In this document: one piece after another, positions 8,057 through 16,980 of the stretch
How positions within the stretch are numbered: the stretch's first letter is position 1
Layout: each line of letters opens with the position of its first letter
Assembly (NCBI GenBank): GCA_965277535.1
Contig: OZ255825.1
Location: forward strand, 1,364,001 to 1,428,000
Direction: 5' to 3'
Length of the DNA stretch: 64,000 nucleotides
DNA from: Ilyomonas sp965277535
GTDB lineage: Bacteria > Bacteroidota > Bacteroidia > Chitinophagales > Chitinophagaceae
Position numbers and translations under genes: made by a program
The notes under the pieces: model-generated
The model's input: only the letters and a program-made list of their open reading frames with translations
The model's database searches: none
What the model was told of the DNA's origin: nothing

Positions 8057-9844
8057 CTAAAATTCGATGTTATAATTTTTTAGCCAGTGCCCCAACACGC
8101 ACCATTGCCAAACACGTGTCCAATGTAGCCTGTTTTGTTCAAATGCCATTCGCTGGTGTTCCGGCTTGGACAGCTTTAAAATATGGGAAGCGGCGGTTAT
8201 ACCTTCTCTCATAAAACCGGCCAGCGGACCCCGCAACCATAAATCCATAGGCAAAACAAAACCCTGCTTGGGACGGTCATACACTTCGCGTGGCAAATCG
8301 TTTTTAAAAGCTTCTACCAACAATGGCTTAGTGCCCTTGCCCTTTTTGTATTGCTGCGGAATTTGTAATACTTCTTCTACCAAAACATGATCAACAAACG
8401 GCACCCGAAGTTCCAGCCCAACCGCCATACTCATCTGGTCGCTGTCGCGCAGCAACATGGGTATCATGTACCCATAAATTTCTGCAATTGAAACTTTTGT
8501 CATAGTATCAAGCCGCTCTATATGATGAGGAATTTTAGGCGTGCCATTTTGCAAATGCAAACTTTGCAGATATTCTACGGAAGCAAAGCGTCTACGGTTA
8601 ACGGTGAGTTCCTCAATAGAATAAGAGGTAATGCCACGTAGTTTTTCCTGCAGATTTTTAGGAAGCCATTTTACCATGAGGCGGCTTACAGAATGGGGCA
8701 AACGACCGAGCGCACTTAGTTTAGGAACATCATTAAAACTGGGATAGCCACCAAACAATTCATCGGCACCGAGACCCGAAAGCGCAACTTTTAAACCCGT
8801 GTTGCTGACCGCTTTGGAAACAATGAAAGTATTAATAGCATCAACCGAAGGAAGGTCTAAACAAGCTACTGCCTGCTTTACCCAATCGGTACATTGATCG
8901 TCGTTCACTTCAATTTCAAAATACTCCGATCCTGCTTTTTGCGCAACCTTTTTTGCAATACTTCGCTCGTCAAATTCGATATGAGGAAAGCCTACAGTGA
9001 AAGTATTGAGATTCTTTCCTAAAGCTCTTCCTGCCACCATAGTAATAACGCTCGAATCAATACCACCGCTAAGAAAGGCACCTACCGGTACATCCGAAAT
9101 CAGGTGTTCTTCTATGGTGTTGGTAACAATTTTTTTTACATGAGCCGTATAGTCAAAAGAAGTTTTTCTTTGAACGCTGAAACTATCTGATTTCGGCCAC
9201 CATACTTTGTGTTCTATCAAACCATTGCTGTATGTTTTACAATAACTGCCCTGAGGTAATGAAAAAATTCCTTTCAGCACTGCGCCTTCTGCAGGCATGT
9301 GCCCAAAGCCAACATATTCGCTAAGTGCATTGTCGTCCAGGTAAGATTTTCTTTCATGCAAAAGCACTCGCACTTCGGAAGCAAAACGCAACACGTCGTT
9401 ATCATAACTATAATACAATGGCTTAATGCCCAGCCGGTCTCGCACAAGCAAAACAGAATTGTCTTCATTATCAAAAATGGCAAAAGCAAACATGCCCTGC
9501 AGCAATTGAAGTGCATCAATGCCCTTTGCAGCAAACAACTCTATCAATGTTTCGGTGTCGGAAGTGCCTTTCCAATGCACATGAGGCAGCAAGGTGCGCA
9601 CGTGAAGATGGTTATAAATTTCACCATTATAAATAAGAGTAAACCTTCCAGAAGCATCGGCCATTGGCTGGCATCCGGTGGGCGATAAATCGAGTATAGA
9701 CAAACGGGTATGACCAAGATAAACGGTTTCATCTGCGCTCCTCCATTCACTGCTCGCATCGGGTCCACGATGACTGATGAGACGAATGTGAGGAAGAGAT
9801 ATGTCCTTATGTTTATAATTTATTTGACCGCAAATGCCGCACAT
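8057..9844 (-). CDS. asnB: Asparagine synthase-like glutamine amidotransferase
   Basis: Class II glutamine amidotransferase fused to an ATP-dependent synthetase domain, 595 residues. Cys2 of MCGICGQINY is the glutaminase nucleophile; SHRGPDA (25-31), YNGEIYN (72-78) and RDRLGIKPLYY (135-145) complete the glutaminase domain. The PP-loop SGGIDSS at 259-265 and LRVPFVDH near residue 480 mark the adenylating synthetase. In a polysaccharide locus this type may amidate a uronic acid or another carboxyl group rather than make free asparagine; XrtA/EpsH loci carry a comparable amidotransferase. 262 nt separate it from the next upstream gene, so it may have its own promoter. Enzyme family firm, substrate uncertain, and the symbol follows the family name only. 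Confidence 0.92.
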   Translation of the reverse strand: MCGICGQINYKHKDISLPHIRLISHRGPDASSEWRSADETVYLGHTRLSILDLSPTGCQPMADASGRFTLIYNGEIYNHLHVRTLLPHVHWKGTSDTETLIELFAAKGIDALQLLQGMFAFAIFDNEDNSVLLVRDRLGIKPLYYSYDNDVLRFASEVRVLLHERKSYLDDNALSEYVGFGHMPAEGAVLKGIFSLPQGSYCKTYSNGLIEHKVWWPKSDSFSVQRKTSFDYTAHVKKIVTNTIEEHLISDVPVGAFLSGGIDSSVITMVAGRALGKNLNTFTVGFPHIEFDERSIAKKVAQKAGSEYFEIEVNDDQCTDWVKQAVACLDLPSVDAINTFIVSKAVSNTGLKVALSGLGADELFGGYPSFNDVPKLSALGRLPHSVSRLMVKWLPKNLQEKLRGITSYSIEELTVNRRRFASVEYLQSLHLQNGTPKIPHHIERLDTMTKVSIAEIYGYMIPMLLRDSDQMSMAVGLELRVPFVDHVLVEEVLQIPQQYKKGKGTKPLLVEAFKNDLPREVYDRPKQGFVLPMDLWLRGPLAGFMREGITAASHILKLSKPEHQRMAFEQNRLHWTRVWQWCVLGHWLKNYNIEF

Positions 9845-10106
9845 AGGTTCAACAAGTTTTGGTAGGATATCATTTGGTTAAACGCTGATATAATTGGTAT
9901 GCCTTACAACCCGCTCTTTTATTTTTACTCATTTTTTAAATTGTGCGCTTTACTTTTCCTCATTAATCTTTGTTTATCAAACCTCGTTATTCACTTTTAG
10001 ACAAAGCGTCTATTAAATTACAAACATAGGCTTGAGATAACAATATTATAAAAAATTCATCTTGTCCTTTAAATATTAGCATTTTTATAAAGCCTCTGTT
10101 TTAAAC
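9845..10106. other. Intergenic gap inside the polysaccharide locus
   Basis: 262 nt, very AT-rich, with no coding frame. It is the largest internal gap but one in the minus-strand run. No perfect TAnnTTTG box or strong hairpin is seen. Confidence 0.4.
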
Positions 10107-11276
10107 TCATTCATCTTTTACAGAGTTACTGCTCTTTTTGTTTTGCTTTGAAATTATTGTGTACATGTTTAAATATTGCTGAATAACAACAGGAGGAGAA
10201 AATTCCGAGATAATGATATCTCTTGCCGAAGTTTCAATCTGTTTTCGTTTATCGCTATTGGTATAACAACTATAAATGGCATCCTGAACAGACGGCACTG
10301 TTAAGTCGGTTATCCAACCCAACTGATGCTTGTCAACAAAATGGGCTAACCCAACCTGTTTACTGATACACACTGGCGTTCCCATGTATAAAGCTTCAAT
10401 CACAGCGTTGGCAAAATTTTCATTAAAAGAGGTAAGCATAAATAAATCAAAGTTCATTAGCTCATAAAACTTTTCATCTACATTTTTCCATCCTGCCCAC
10501 TCAATGTTTTTTTCAATTCCGAATTGAGAAGCCAATGCTTTTAATTGGTTGATGTAATGTTCCTCACCTTCGCCGGCAATTATAAATACCACGGGAAAAG
10601 GCAACGCTTTAATTGCAGTAAAAACAAACTCGATCCCTTTTTTCGGATCAATGCGAGATAAAAAGCCAAGGGTAAAAATTGCATTCTTTTTTTTTACAAT
10701 TTCTATTGATGGCAGATGAATAATATTGGGAATAGTGAATCCCTTCCATCCGTGGATCAGCTTTTTGCATTCCTCATGTTCCAAATCTGATGTCGCATGA
10801 AAAGAGGATTTCGATAGCAGATATTTTCCTATCCATTTGTGCAAATGCCTCTTCTGTTGGCTGCTGCCGGTTTCAAAAATGTAATCGCTCAACATACCTC
10901 TCGGCGAGATAACTATTTTCTTCTTTTTCACAACACAAATCATTGCCGCGACAACAGATAACAAATTCCACCACGAGTGAATATGAATTACATCGTAATG
11001 ACGTGTATTGGCAACCAAATAGCGCCACAAAGAAGGCGAAACATGATGCGGGTCGCCGCTGATACGTTTAAAATAAATGACCGTTACGCCATCTACATTT
11101 ATTTCCTTATGAAGAGGGATTTCCAGATTGGTTTTACCATTCGCATTGGTTGTAATCACGGTGAGGTGAAGGTTCGGAATGTAAGATAATGATTCGCACA
11201 ATTTACTCACCGACATGATGGGTCCTCCATACACATAAGCTGGCTTGTAAGAGGGTGTGATGTGGAGGATACGCAT
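10107..11276 (-). CDS. GT4-type glycosyltransferase, possible XrtY-associated XYAG1 type
   Basis: GT-B fold retaining glycosyltransferase of 389 residues. The N-terminus MRILHITPSYKPAYVYGGP is the usual GT4 acceptor-domain start with a Gly-rich loop. The C-terminal nucleotide-sugar domain has GFLSRIDPKKGIEFVF, IAGEGEEHY and, near residue 300, the E-x7-E type motif (ENFANAVIEALYMGTPVCIS). It acts on the cytoplasmic face in assembly of the polymer repeat unit. Its start motif and position near the exosortase resemble glycosyltransferases recorded with exosortase Y; I cannot confirm that by profile. 88 nt downstream of the acyltransferase gene. Confidence 0.9.
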   Translation of the reverse strand: MRILHITPSYKPAYVYGGPIMSVSKLCESLSYIPNLHLTVITTNANGKTNLEIPLHKEINVDGVTVIYFKRISGDPHHVSPSLWRYLVANTRHYDVIHIHSWWNLLSVVAAMICVVKKKKIVISPRGMLSDYIFETGSSQQKRHLHKWIGKYLLSKSSFHATSDLEHEECKKLIHGWKGFTIPNIIHLPSIEIVKKKNAIFTLGFLSRIDPKKGIEFVFTAIKALPFPVVFIIAGEGEEHYINQLKALASQFGIEKNIEWAGWKNVDEKFYELMNFDLFMLTSFNENFANAVIEALYMGTPVCISKQVGLAHFVDKHQLGWITDLTVPSVQDAIYSCYTNSDKRKQIETSARDIIISEFSPPVVIQQYLNMYTIISKQNKKSSNSVKDE

Positions 11277-11364
11277 GTAAAAAGTAAAAAATTAGTTTTA
11301 AGCCTGATTTATCAAAAAAGAATTAATGAATATCCAAATATCGCTTGCTGAAAGACCTTTTCAT

Positions 11365-12531
11365 TCATGTGCTAAGAACTTGTTTCGGGCTTTCAATCTT
11401 AATTTTATTTTTCAATTTTAAAAACCATTTCTCAAACAAATTCCAGCTCGCTAATGCAACAACAACCGATACAACACCACAAAAAACAATGAATGCGAGG
11501 TTCCATAACAATTGATTTCCACCAATCAGTTTTGGGGTCCCTAACAGACGCAGCATTCCGTTCCTCACCAATGGATGAAACAGGTAAAGTGCATAGCTAT
11601 ACTTCCCCATAAAAACTAGAAACTTCGAGTTAAAAAACGTTCTCATTGTACCGACGTAATCCGATTGCAAAAGAAAAATAAAGCTGCCAAAACAAAGCGC
11701 AAGAAGGGAATAACCAATAGTGTAAACAAAAGCATTTACATCGGGTCGTACATCAAAATAAAAAATTGAGGAGAGTGATAGCACGAGGAGAATTAAAAAA
11801 AACAGGATGACCGATTTATAGTTGATAGTTACATTTTGTGTTGCCAAAACAGCTATGAAAGAACCCATTGCCAAAGCATCCATTCTTGTAAAAGTGAACA
11901 CATAAATTGAAATGGGCGAAACACCTTTCTGCCATAAAAATATTCTTAATAAAGGCGTAAAGATCAAGAGAGCAATGGTTATCTTTTTTATGTTTTCAAT
12001 TGGAAAAAAATAAACAACAAAGGGCCAAAACAAATAGAACTGTTCTTCAATAGAAAGCGACCACAAATGTCCCACACTGGCGCCGTAAAAAGTTCCGTTC
12101 ATCACTTGTTTTATATTTGACAAATACGTCCAAAACCAAAGCTGGTCGCGGTTTGCCAAAATCAGTCTTGTTTTTTCAATGCCATCCAAATGGTGAATGA
12201 TAAGTGGAAAAAAAACAAAGAACATAAATATTAGATAGAGATAATAAAGTGGAAAAATTCTTAAAACTCTTTTTTCATAAAAGGTTTTTAGATAACCCGA
12301 AAATTTTTGTCGTTGTTTTGCTTGTAGTAGAATGCGGGTTATAAGAAATCCCGACAACACAAAAAACAAATCAACACCAATCCAGCCAAGCCGGAGAACC
12401 TCTCCAAATACCTGGTCGAATTTGCTGTTTGAAACCAAAGGCACATGCATAAAATGATAAAGCATGACAGCTATCACCGCCGCACCTCTTGCTCCATCCA
12501 GTGCACGTATATGGTTTAATTTTGTTTTCAT
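11365..12531 (-). CDS. Acyltransferase 3 family (OafA/OatA-like) membrane protein
   Basis: Polytopic acyltransferase of 388 residues with about ten membrane helices. The ATG at 12531 (MKTKLNHIRALDGARGAAVI) is chosen because the family motif R-x-L-D-x-x-R-G begins a few residues later; an 18-codon upstream extension lacks family similarity. The conserved His lies in AVMLYHF, followed by LGWIGVDLFFVLSGFLI and, near residue 150, GHLWSLSIEEQFYLFWP, both hallmarks of Acyl_transf_3. It likely O-acetylates (or otherwise acylates) sugar residues of the polysaccharide across the inner membrane. Lies within the locus, 101 nt downstream of the GT2 gene. Acyl donor and target are unknown. Confidence 0.92.
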   Translation of the reverse strand: MKTKLNHIRALDGARGAAVIAVMLYHFMHVPLVSNSKFDQVFGEVLRLGWIGVDLFFVLSGFLITRILLQAKQRQKFSGYLKTFYEKRVLRIFPLYYLYLIFMFFVFFPLIIHHLDGIEKTRLILANRDQLWFWTYLSNIKQVMNGTFYGASVGHLWSLSIEEQFYLFWPFVVYFFPIENIKKITIALLIFTPLLRIFLWQKGVSPISIYVFTFTRMDALAMGSFIAVLATQNVTINYKSVILFFLILLVLSLSSIFYFDVRPDVNAFVYTIGYSLLALCFGSFIFLLQSDYVGTMRTFFNSKFLVFMGKYSYALYLFHPLVRNGMLRLLGTPKLIGGNQLLWNLAFIVFCGVVSVVVALASWNLFEKWFLKLKNKIKIESPKQVLST

Positions 12532-12632
12532 GTTAAAAATCTTTCTTCGAGTCGCAGTTGCTTCTTCACAACCTGATCCATACAATAACCCGTACTTATC
12601 TTCTTATAGAGAAAGATGTAAAATAAATTTGT

Positions 12633-13427
12633 TTATCCTTGGTTAGGTGTTTCTTCAAACTTTCGTTCAATAAGCCGTAAAGCAAACAGCATTTCAACCA
12701 TTGTGCGTTGCAAAGTATAATGCCAGCCACGCCAACCATTAAAAATAAGTCCTTGTACAAACAGGCAGTAAAAAAATACAAAGAAAGGAGCCAACAGTTT
12801 TGTCTTTCGTATTTTGGAAAGGAAAGAAAGCTGACCATTTGGCGTAGATAACAACTTATCGGTTTCCTGTATAGAATATTTCGATTGACTGTTTAACCAT
12901 CGCGATAACGACTTGCGGTCATCATGTAATATCCGATTCCTAAAATTGCCGGTGTCGCCATTAATTTGTAAACGGTGCGCATGGCCGTCGTCATAGTAAA
13001 TACAACTTTCTTTTTTGAAAAAAACAGCTCTGGGAGTGGTATTATCATTCAACAGTTGTTTTCCAAAAACAAGGAAACGAAACCGGCAGAAATAAGCTAC
13101 TTTATGATCGTTTTGATTGATCAATAGCAAAACTTCTTTTGAAAATTTTTCGGTGAGAAGATAGTCGGAATCTAGGCTCAATATCCATTCACTATCGGCA
13201 AGTGCTAGCCCATAATTGCACTGTGCAGCAAACGAATCAAACTTTCTTTTGTACACTACTACATTTGGGTACGAAGCCAGAATCGATAAGGTTGCATCGG
13301 TACTAAAACTATCGACTACGATTATTTTTTGCAGCCAGTGTAAACGGTCAACAACACGCCTGATATTATCTTCTTCGTTATAAGTGATGATGAGACCAGT
13401 AATTATATTGTGAGGAATGGTCGTCAT
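12633..13427 (-). CDS. GT2 family glycosyltransferase, WaaE/KdtX-like
   Basis: GT-A inverting glycosyltransferase of 264 residues. The N-terminus ITGLIITYNEEDNIRRVVDR and KIIVVDSFSTDATLSI are the GT2 nucleotide-binding start, and ILSLDSDYLLT (about residue 80) supplies the DxD motif. The layout, with a C-terminal region containing WLNSQSKYS and LFVQGLIFNGWRGWHYTL, matches the WaaE-like branch that in enterobacteria adds a glucose to LPS core. In this locus it more likely adds one sugar of the polymer. 121 nt separate it from the upstream GT4 gene. Confidence 0.88.
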   Translation of the reverse strand: MTTIPHNIITGLIITYNEEDNIRRVVDRLHWLQKIIVVDSFSTDATLSILASYPNVVVYKRKFDSFAAQCNYGLALADSEWILSLDSDYLLTEKFSKEVLLLINQNDHKVAYFCRFRFLVFGKQLLNDNTTPRAVFFKKESCIYYDDGHAHRLQINGDTGNFRNRILHDDRKSLSRWLNSQSKYSIQETDKLLSTPNGQLSFLSKIRKTKLLAPFFVFFYCLFVQGLIFNGWRGWHYTLQRTMVEMLFALRLIERKFEETPNQG

Positions 13428-13548
13428 AAAGCAGTTGTACTTTTTCCGGCAATGATTGATTTGTTTTTATTCCATTTCATTAAATTATTGAGTTGTTTAT
13501 GGTTAGCCTACTAACCATTTTAGGATAGATGCAACCGCTTTTCTTTTA

Positions 13549-14583
13549 TTACACATTCTCTAGTATTTTTTGGTAAACAGCAAAGTAAGAGTTAGCAATA
13601 ACATCCGCATTAAATCTTTGTTTATTCACTCTTCCCTTTTCTATCAACTGGCTTCTGTATTCCCTGTCATGAATGATTTTAAGAATGCCTTTTCTTATGT
13701 CATCTGCCTCCAACGGGTTCACCAAACAGGCAGCATCGTTGGCTACTTCGGGCATAGAAGAAATATTGCTCGTAATAACCACTCTTTCCACTGCGTTGGC
13801 TTCTACAATGGGCATCCCAAAGCCTTCGAAAGTAGAAACAAAAGAAAGGATATCACATTCCCTGTATTTTTCTAAAAGCCGCTCATTAGAGATATTGTAT
13901 TCATTGCTGAAATCAATTTTGTTTTCACGAAGCGAATGAAGATAGTTTTGCTCCAGTTTGCCCACAATAGTAAGATGGCAGGGTATTCCCTGCAAAGCTT
14001 TTATCAACCGCATCAGGTTTTTGTTATAGCCTGTTCCAATGTGTAAAATCACCGGCTTCGATTCGTTAAACGTTTTGGGATAAGGCTGATAAATATCATT
14101 GACCGCAACAGGAATAACAATAATTTTATTAGGATTACAGCCTGTATATTTTATAATTTCCTGTTTAGTTTCTTCAGAGATGGAAGTAATATAATGAGAT
14201 TGTTTAACGGGCCAGCTAAGATACAATGACTTAATAAACCATTTTGCCAGACCCTTTTTGCGATGCACCATTCCGCAATCGAGTACCGTAAGAACTACAG
14301 TGCTTTTTTTCATCAAAATATTTAAAAAATGCAATTCGCCCGTGACATGGTTCACTGTTTTGCTTTGCCGCAAACCCGCTTCCACAATATTGTACAGCTT
14401 GGTGAGATAACCATTATTATGCAACCCGCAAATCTTTACTGTTGCAGTAATCTGATCTTTCAATCGTTCTCTTATATCATTAAATATATACTCAAGACTA
14501 AAGTTGAAACCCTCATGCGGGCGCCGCTGAAAAAAAGTTACCTCAATTTTTTTGTTGTTTAGTAAATCTGATTTCCTCATCAA
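13549..14583 (-). CDS. GT4-type glycosyltransferase
   Basis: GT-B glycosyltransferase of 344 residues. The C-terminal half has PVILHIGTGYNKNLMRLIKA, HLTIVGKLEQ, and DILSFVSTFEGFGMPIVEAN with the conserved E-G-F-G-x-P-x-x-E-A motif (about residues 258-270), followed by SNISSMPEVANDAACLVNPL. The start at 14583 (MMRKSD) lies inside the end of the gmd gene, a 41-nt overlap; sequence typical of the fold begins by residue 12, so a start after the overlap would truncate it. The overlap implies translational coupling to gmd, and the enzyme may use a GDP-sugar derived from it; that link is inference. Confidence 0.9.
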   Translation of the reverse strand: MMRKSDLLNNKKIEVTFFQRRPHEGFNFSLEYIFNDIRERLKDQITATVKICGLHNNGYLTKLYNIVEAGLRQSKTVNHVTGELHFLNILMKKSTVVLTVLDCGMVHRKKGLAKWFIKSLYLSWPVKQSHYITSISEETKQEIIKYTGCNPNKIIVIPVAVNDIYQPYPKTFNESKPVILHIGTGYNKNLMRLIKALQGIPCHLTIVGKLEQNYLHSLRENKIDFSNEYNISNERLLEKYRECDILSFVSTFEGFGMPIVEANAVERVVITSNISSMPEVANDAACLVNPLEADDIRKGILKIIHDREYRSQLIEKGRVNKQRFNADVIANSYFAVYQKILENV

Positions 14584-15517
14584 TTAAAATTTTTAAAACC
14601 TCATAAAACGACATATTATACTGCCATCCTAATTGGGTTTTCGCTTTGGCGTTATCGCCGTAAATATCAGGTATTTCTGTTGGACGATAATAATCATGAT
14701 TGATAACTAATTTATCAGTTGGTATCTTTAAATAATCAAAAACAAATTCAATAATAGAGCGCAACGAAACCGAGGCTCCCGAACAAATAAAATAATCATC
14801 CGCAACCTTCTGCTGAAGCATTAAATACATGGCTTCCACATAACGGGGCGCCCAACCAAAATCTCTTTTCACATCAATGTTTCCCACTTCTAAACATGTA
14901 GCTGTCCCGTCTTTTATTTTTAAGCTTTCACGGATTACTTTCTTTACAAAAAAATTATCTCCTCTTAAAAAAGACTCATGATTGAACAAAAATCCGCTGC
15001 AGCTAAAAACGTTGTAAGCATCCCTGTAATTCTTGGTTATCCAATGCGCCGCGGCTTTTGAAATACTATACGGGCTTACCGGGTTAATCACGTTGTTTTC
15101 GTGAAGGGGTAAGGTATCTGAAATACCAAAAATTTCGCTGCTCGATGCCTGGTAAAATTTAATGTCAGGCTTCATGAGTTTGATGGATTCCAATAAATTT
15201 AAAACCGAAAATACATTAAAGTTAATAGTGCCGATGGGTTGCTGAAACGACATGGACACCGAACTTTGCGCAGCCAAATTATAAATTTCATCTGGTTTGA
15301 TATCTTTAATTACGGTAATGATTTGAGATATATCGGTAAGGTCGCATTCACGGAGTTTTACTTTATCGGCAATGCCCAGGTAAGATAACCCATAGGTATT
15401 GATGTGATTATATCCTCTCACCAAACCTGTAACCTGGTAACCTTGCTCAATTAAGTAAGCGCTTAAATAAGCACCGTCTTGACCGGTTATGCCGGTTATG
15501 ATGGCTTTTTTATTCAT
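14543..15517 (-). CDS. gmd: GDP-mannose 4,6-dehydratase
   Basis: Short-chain dehydrogenase/reductase of 324 residues converting GDP-D-mannose to GDP-4-keto-6-deoxy-D-mannose with NADP(H). The N-terminal motif TGITGQDG (8-15) is diagnostic of Gmd. The catalytic set is present: Ser/Ser/Glu around 126-128 (FYQASSSEIFG) and Tyr150-x3-Lys154 (SPYSISKAAAHW), with FNHES and VKRDFGWAPRYVEAM as further family signatures. It is somewhat shorter than typical Gmd (about 345-370). No GDP-fucose synthase is seen; instead a perosamine-synthase-like aminotransferase is encoded upstream in the same run, suggesting GDP-perosamine as product. RmD-type or related activity cannot be excluded. Confidence 0.88.
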   Translation of the reverse strand: MNKKAIITGITGQDGAYLSAYLIEQGYQVTGLVRGYNHINTYGLSYLGIADKVKLRECDLTDISQIITVIKDIKPDEIYNLAAQSSVSMSFQQPIGTINFNVFSVLNLLESIKLMKPDIKFYQASSSEIFGISDTLPLHENNVINPVSPYSISKAAAHWITKNYRDAYNVFSCSGFLFNHESFLRGDNFFVKKVIRESLKIKDGTATCLEVGNIDVKRDFGWAPRYVEAMYLMLQQKVADDYFICSGASVSLRSIIEFVFDYLKIPTDKLVINHDYYRPTEIPDIYGDNAKAKTQLGWQYNMSFYEVLKILIDEEIRFTKQQKN

Positions 15518-15616
15518 ATATTATTTAGTTAATCCTATTAGGGTATAAACTTAGCTTTGAAGAGTTGCACTGCGAGTTCAATATTCCAAGAATGGAAACT
15601 TTTGATTCATAAATCA

Positions 15617-16966
15617 TCAAACATTTTTTAATTGTGGCTTTAAAGCTGCAATAACAATCCCTCCTGCGACAATACTAAAGCCAAGTGAAGTAGGCTGTGC
15701 CCAGGGCGACTGAGGTATATTCATCAATGCAAAACTTAATAACATCCAAGGCAAAATATTTCCTTTTTTTATTTGTTTATAGCTGTTAATACACAAATCT
15801 GCGCTCAGTGTTAACCGTAAAATAATTACCATCAGCCCCAATAAAAGTCCCATTTCACCAATTAACCTTCCCCATTCTACTTCTGCAATCAGAAATGTTC
15901 TTTGACCTACCAATAAAGTGCTGCCAGCGTTCGTACCCATGCCAATACCATAGCCGAAAAACGGTATTTGGGAAGAATTTGTAATAGCTTCCGCCAGACC
16001 GCCAAGATATCTTTTACCCAGCACTCCCTGTAGCCCCCCCTCACTTTCATTAGCGTCATCGAAACGAGCAGTAAAAGCTTCTGATGCAGTTTGAAAGAAC
16101 TGTGTTTGACTTAAAGCGATAAAAAGAACAGAAATAGCGATTATTGAGTAAATAATTCTTGTAAAAAACCTGGGTTGATTCAATGCTGCGATAATACCAA
16201 AAACTAAACTGACTCCTATTGAAAAAAATAAAGTACGGCTTAAAGACAACGGTATAGACGCTACCAAAGCAAGGGAAGAAAGAATCAGTAGAAGTCGGTT
16301 GACTTTTTCTTTACTAATGAAAAAGTAAATAATAAAAGGTCCTAAAAACCCAAAAAATAGCGCATTACCATTAGTAAAAGAAAAAGTACCTGGCGGACGA
16401 AAATAACCTAAAGCACCCCCAAAAGCTGCTCCCCCCTGTTCTCCGCCTACTCCTTTATTTACCCAGGCAGACTGCGGACTGTAAAACTGAAGGCCTACTA
16501 AAATAATCATGAATAAACTAATCCACAAAGTTGCTTTCCCTAAAGCAACCACATCCTCTCTGGTAAAAGCATAGCCAATCACAAAAATCAGGGGAAAATG
16601 CAGAAGAAATATGCGAACGCCGTAAACAGCAACAAAAAGGTTTCCATGCCCCAGGGTAATAGCTGCAAAGAAGCTAATTGTTGAAATGACGAATATGCTT
16701 ACATTGTACATATTACTTAATGCCTTGGTTCTGCTTAAGGTTATAAGTATCATAATAAGAGCAATAGGGTCTCTAATGACTAAAAGAGGAGTAGCCAAAG
16801 AAGGCAAAATCCACTTACGCAGGGCGCCTTCAAAAATGAGCAGTAAATAATACAACCAAACTCCACCTTTCAGTAGCCTGTGTAAACGGACTTCCTTTTT
16901 TTTATAAATATTTACTCTGCTTTGCCAAAAAGAGTTTGCGTAATTATCTGAGTTCTGTAATACCAT
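15617..16966 (-). CDS. Wzy/O-antigen ligase-like polysaccharide polymerase
   Basis: Polytopic inner-membrane protein of 449 residues with about ten to twelve helices and a large periplasmic loop (about residues 300-345, containing GGLQGVLGKRYLGGLAEA and FFGYGIGMGTNAGS), the layout of Wzy polymerases and WaaL-type ligases. The near-N-terminal segment FEGALRKWILPSLATPLLVI followed by RDPIAL is a distinctive conserved block in Bacteroidota relatives. Likely role: polymerising repeat units in the periplasm or transferring glycan to an acceptor. An exosortase-Y-associated Wzy-like family is the likely home, by context; subtype unverified. It stands 15 nt after the stop side of the next gene upstream, so it is co-transcribed. 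Confidence 0.82.
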   Translation of the reverse strand: MVLQNSDNYANSFWQSRVNIYKKKEVRLHRLLKGGVWLYYLLLIFEGALRKWILPSLATPLLVIRDPIALIMILITLSRTKALSNMYNVSIFVISTISFFAAITLGHGNLFVAVYGVRIFLLHFPLIFVIGYAFTREDVVALGKATLWISLFMIILVGLQFYSPQSAWVNKGVGGEQGGAAFGGALGYFRPPGTFSFTNGNALFFGFLGPFIIYFFISKEKVNRLLLILSSLALVASIPLSLSRTLFFSIGVSLVFGIIAALNQPRFFTRIIYSIIAISVLFIALSQTQFFQTASEAFTARFDDANESEGGLQGVLGKRYLGGLAEAITNSSQIPFFGYGIGMGTNAGSTLLVGQRTFLIAEVEWGRLIGEMGLLLGLMVIILRLTLSADLCINSYKQIKKGNILPWMLLSFALMNIPQSPWAQPTSLGFSIVAGGIVIAALKPQLKNV

Positions 16967-16980
16967 TCACTTAGTAGCTT

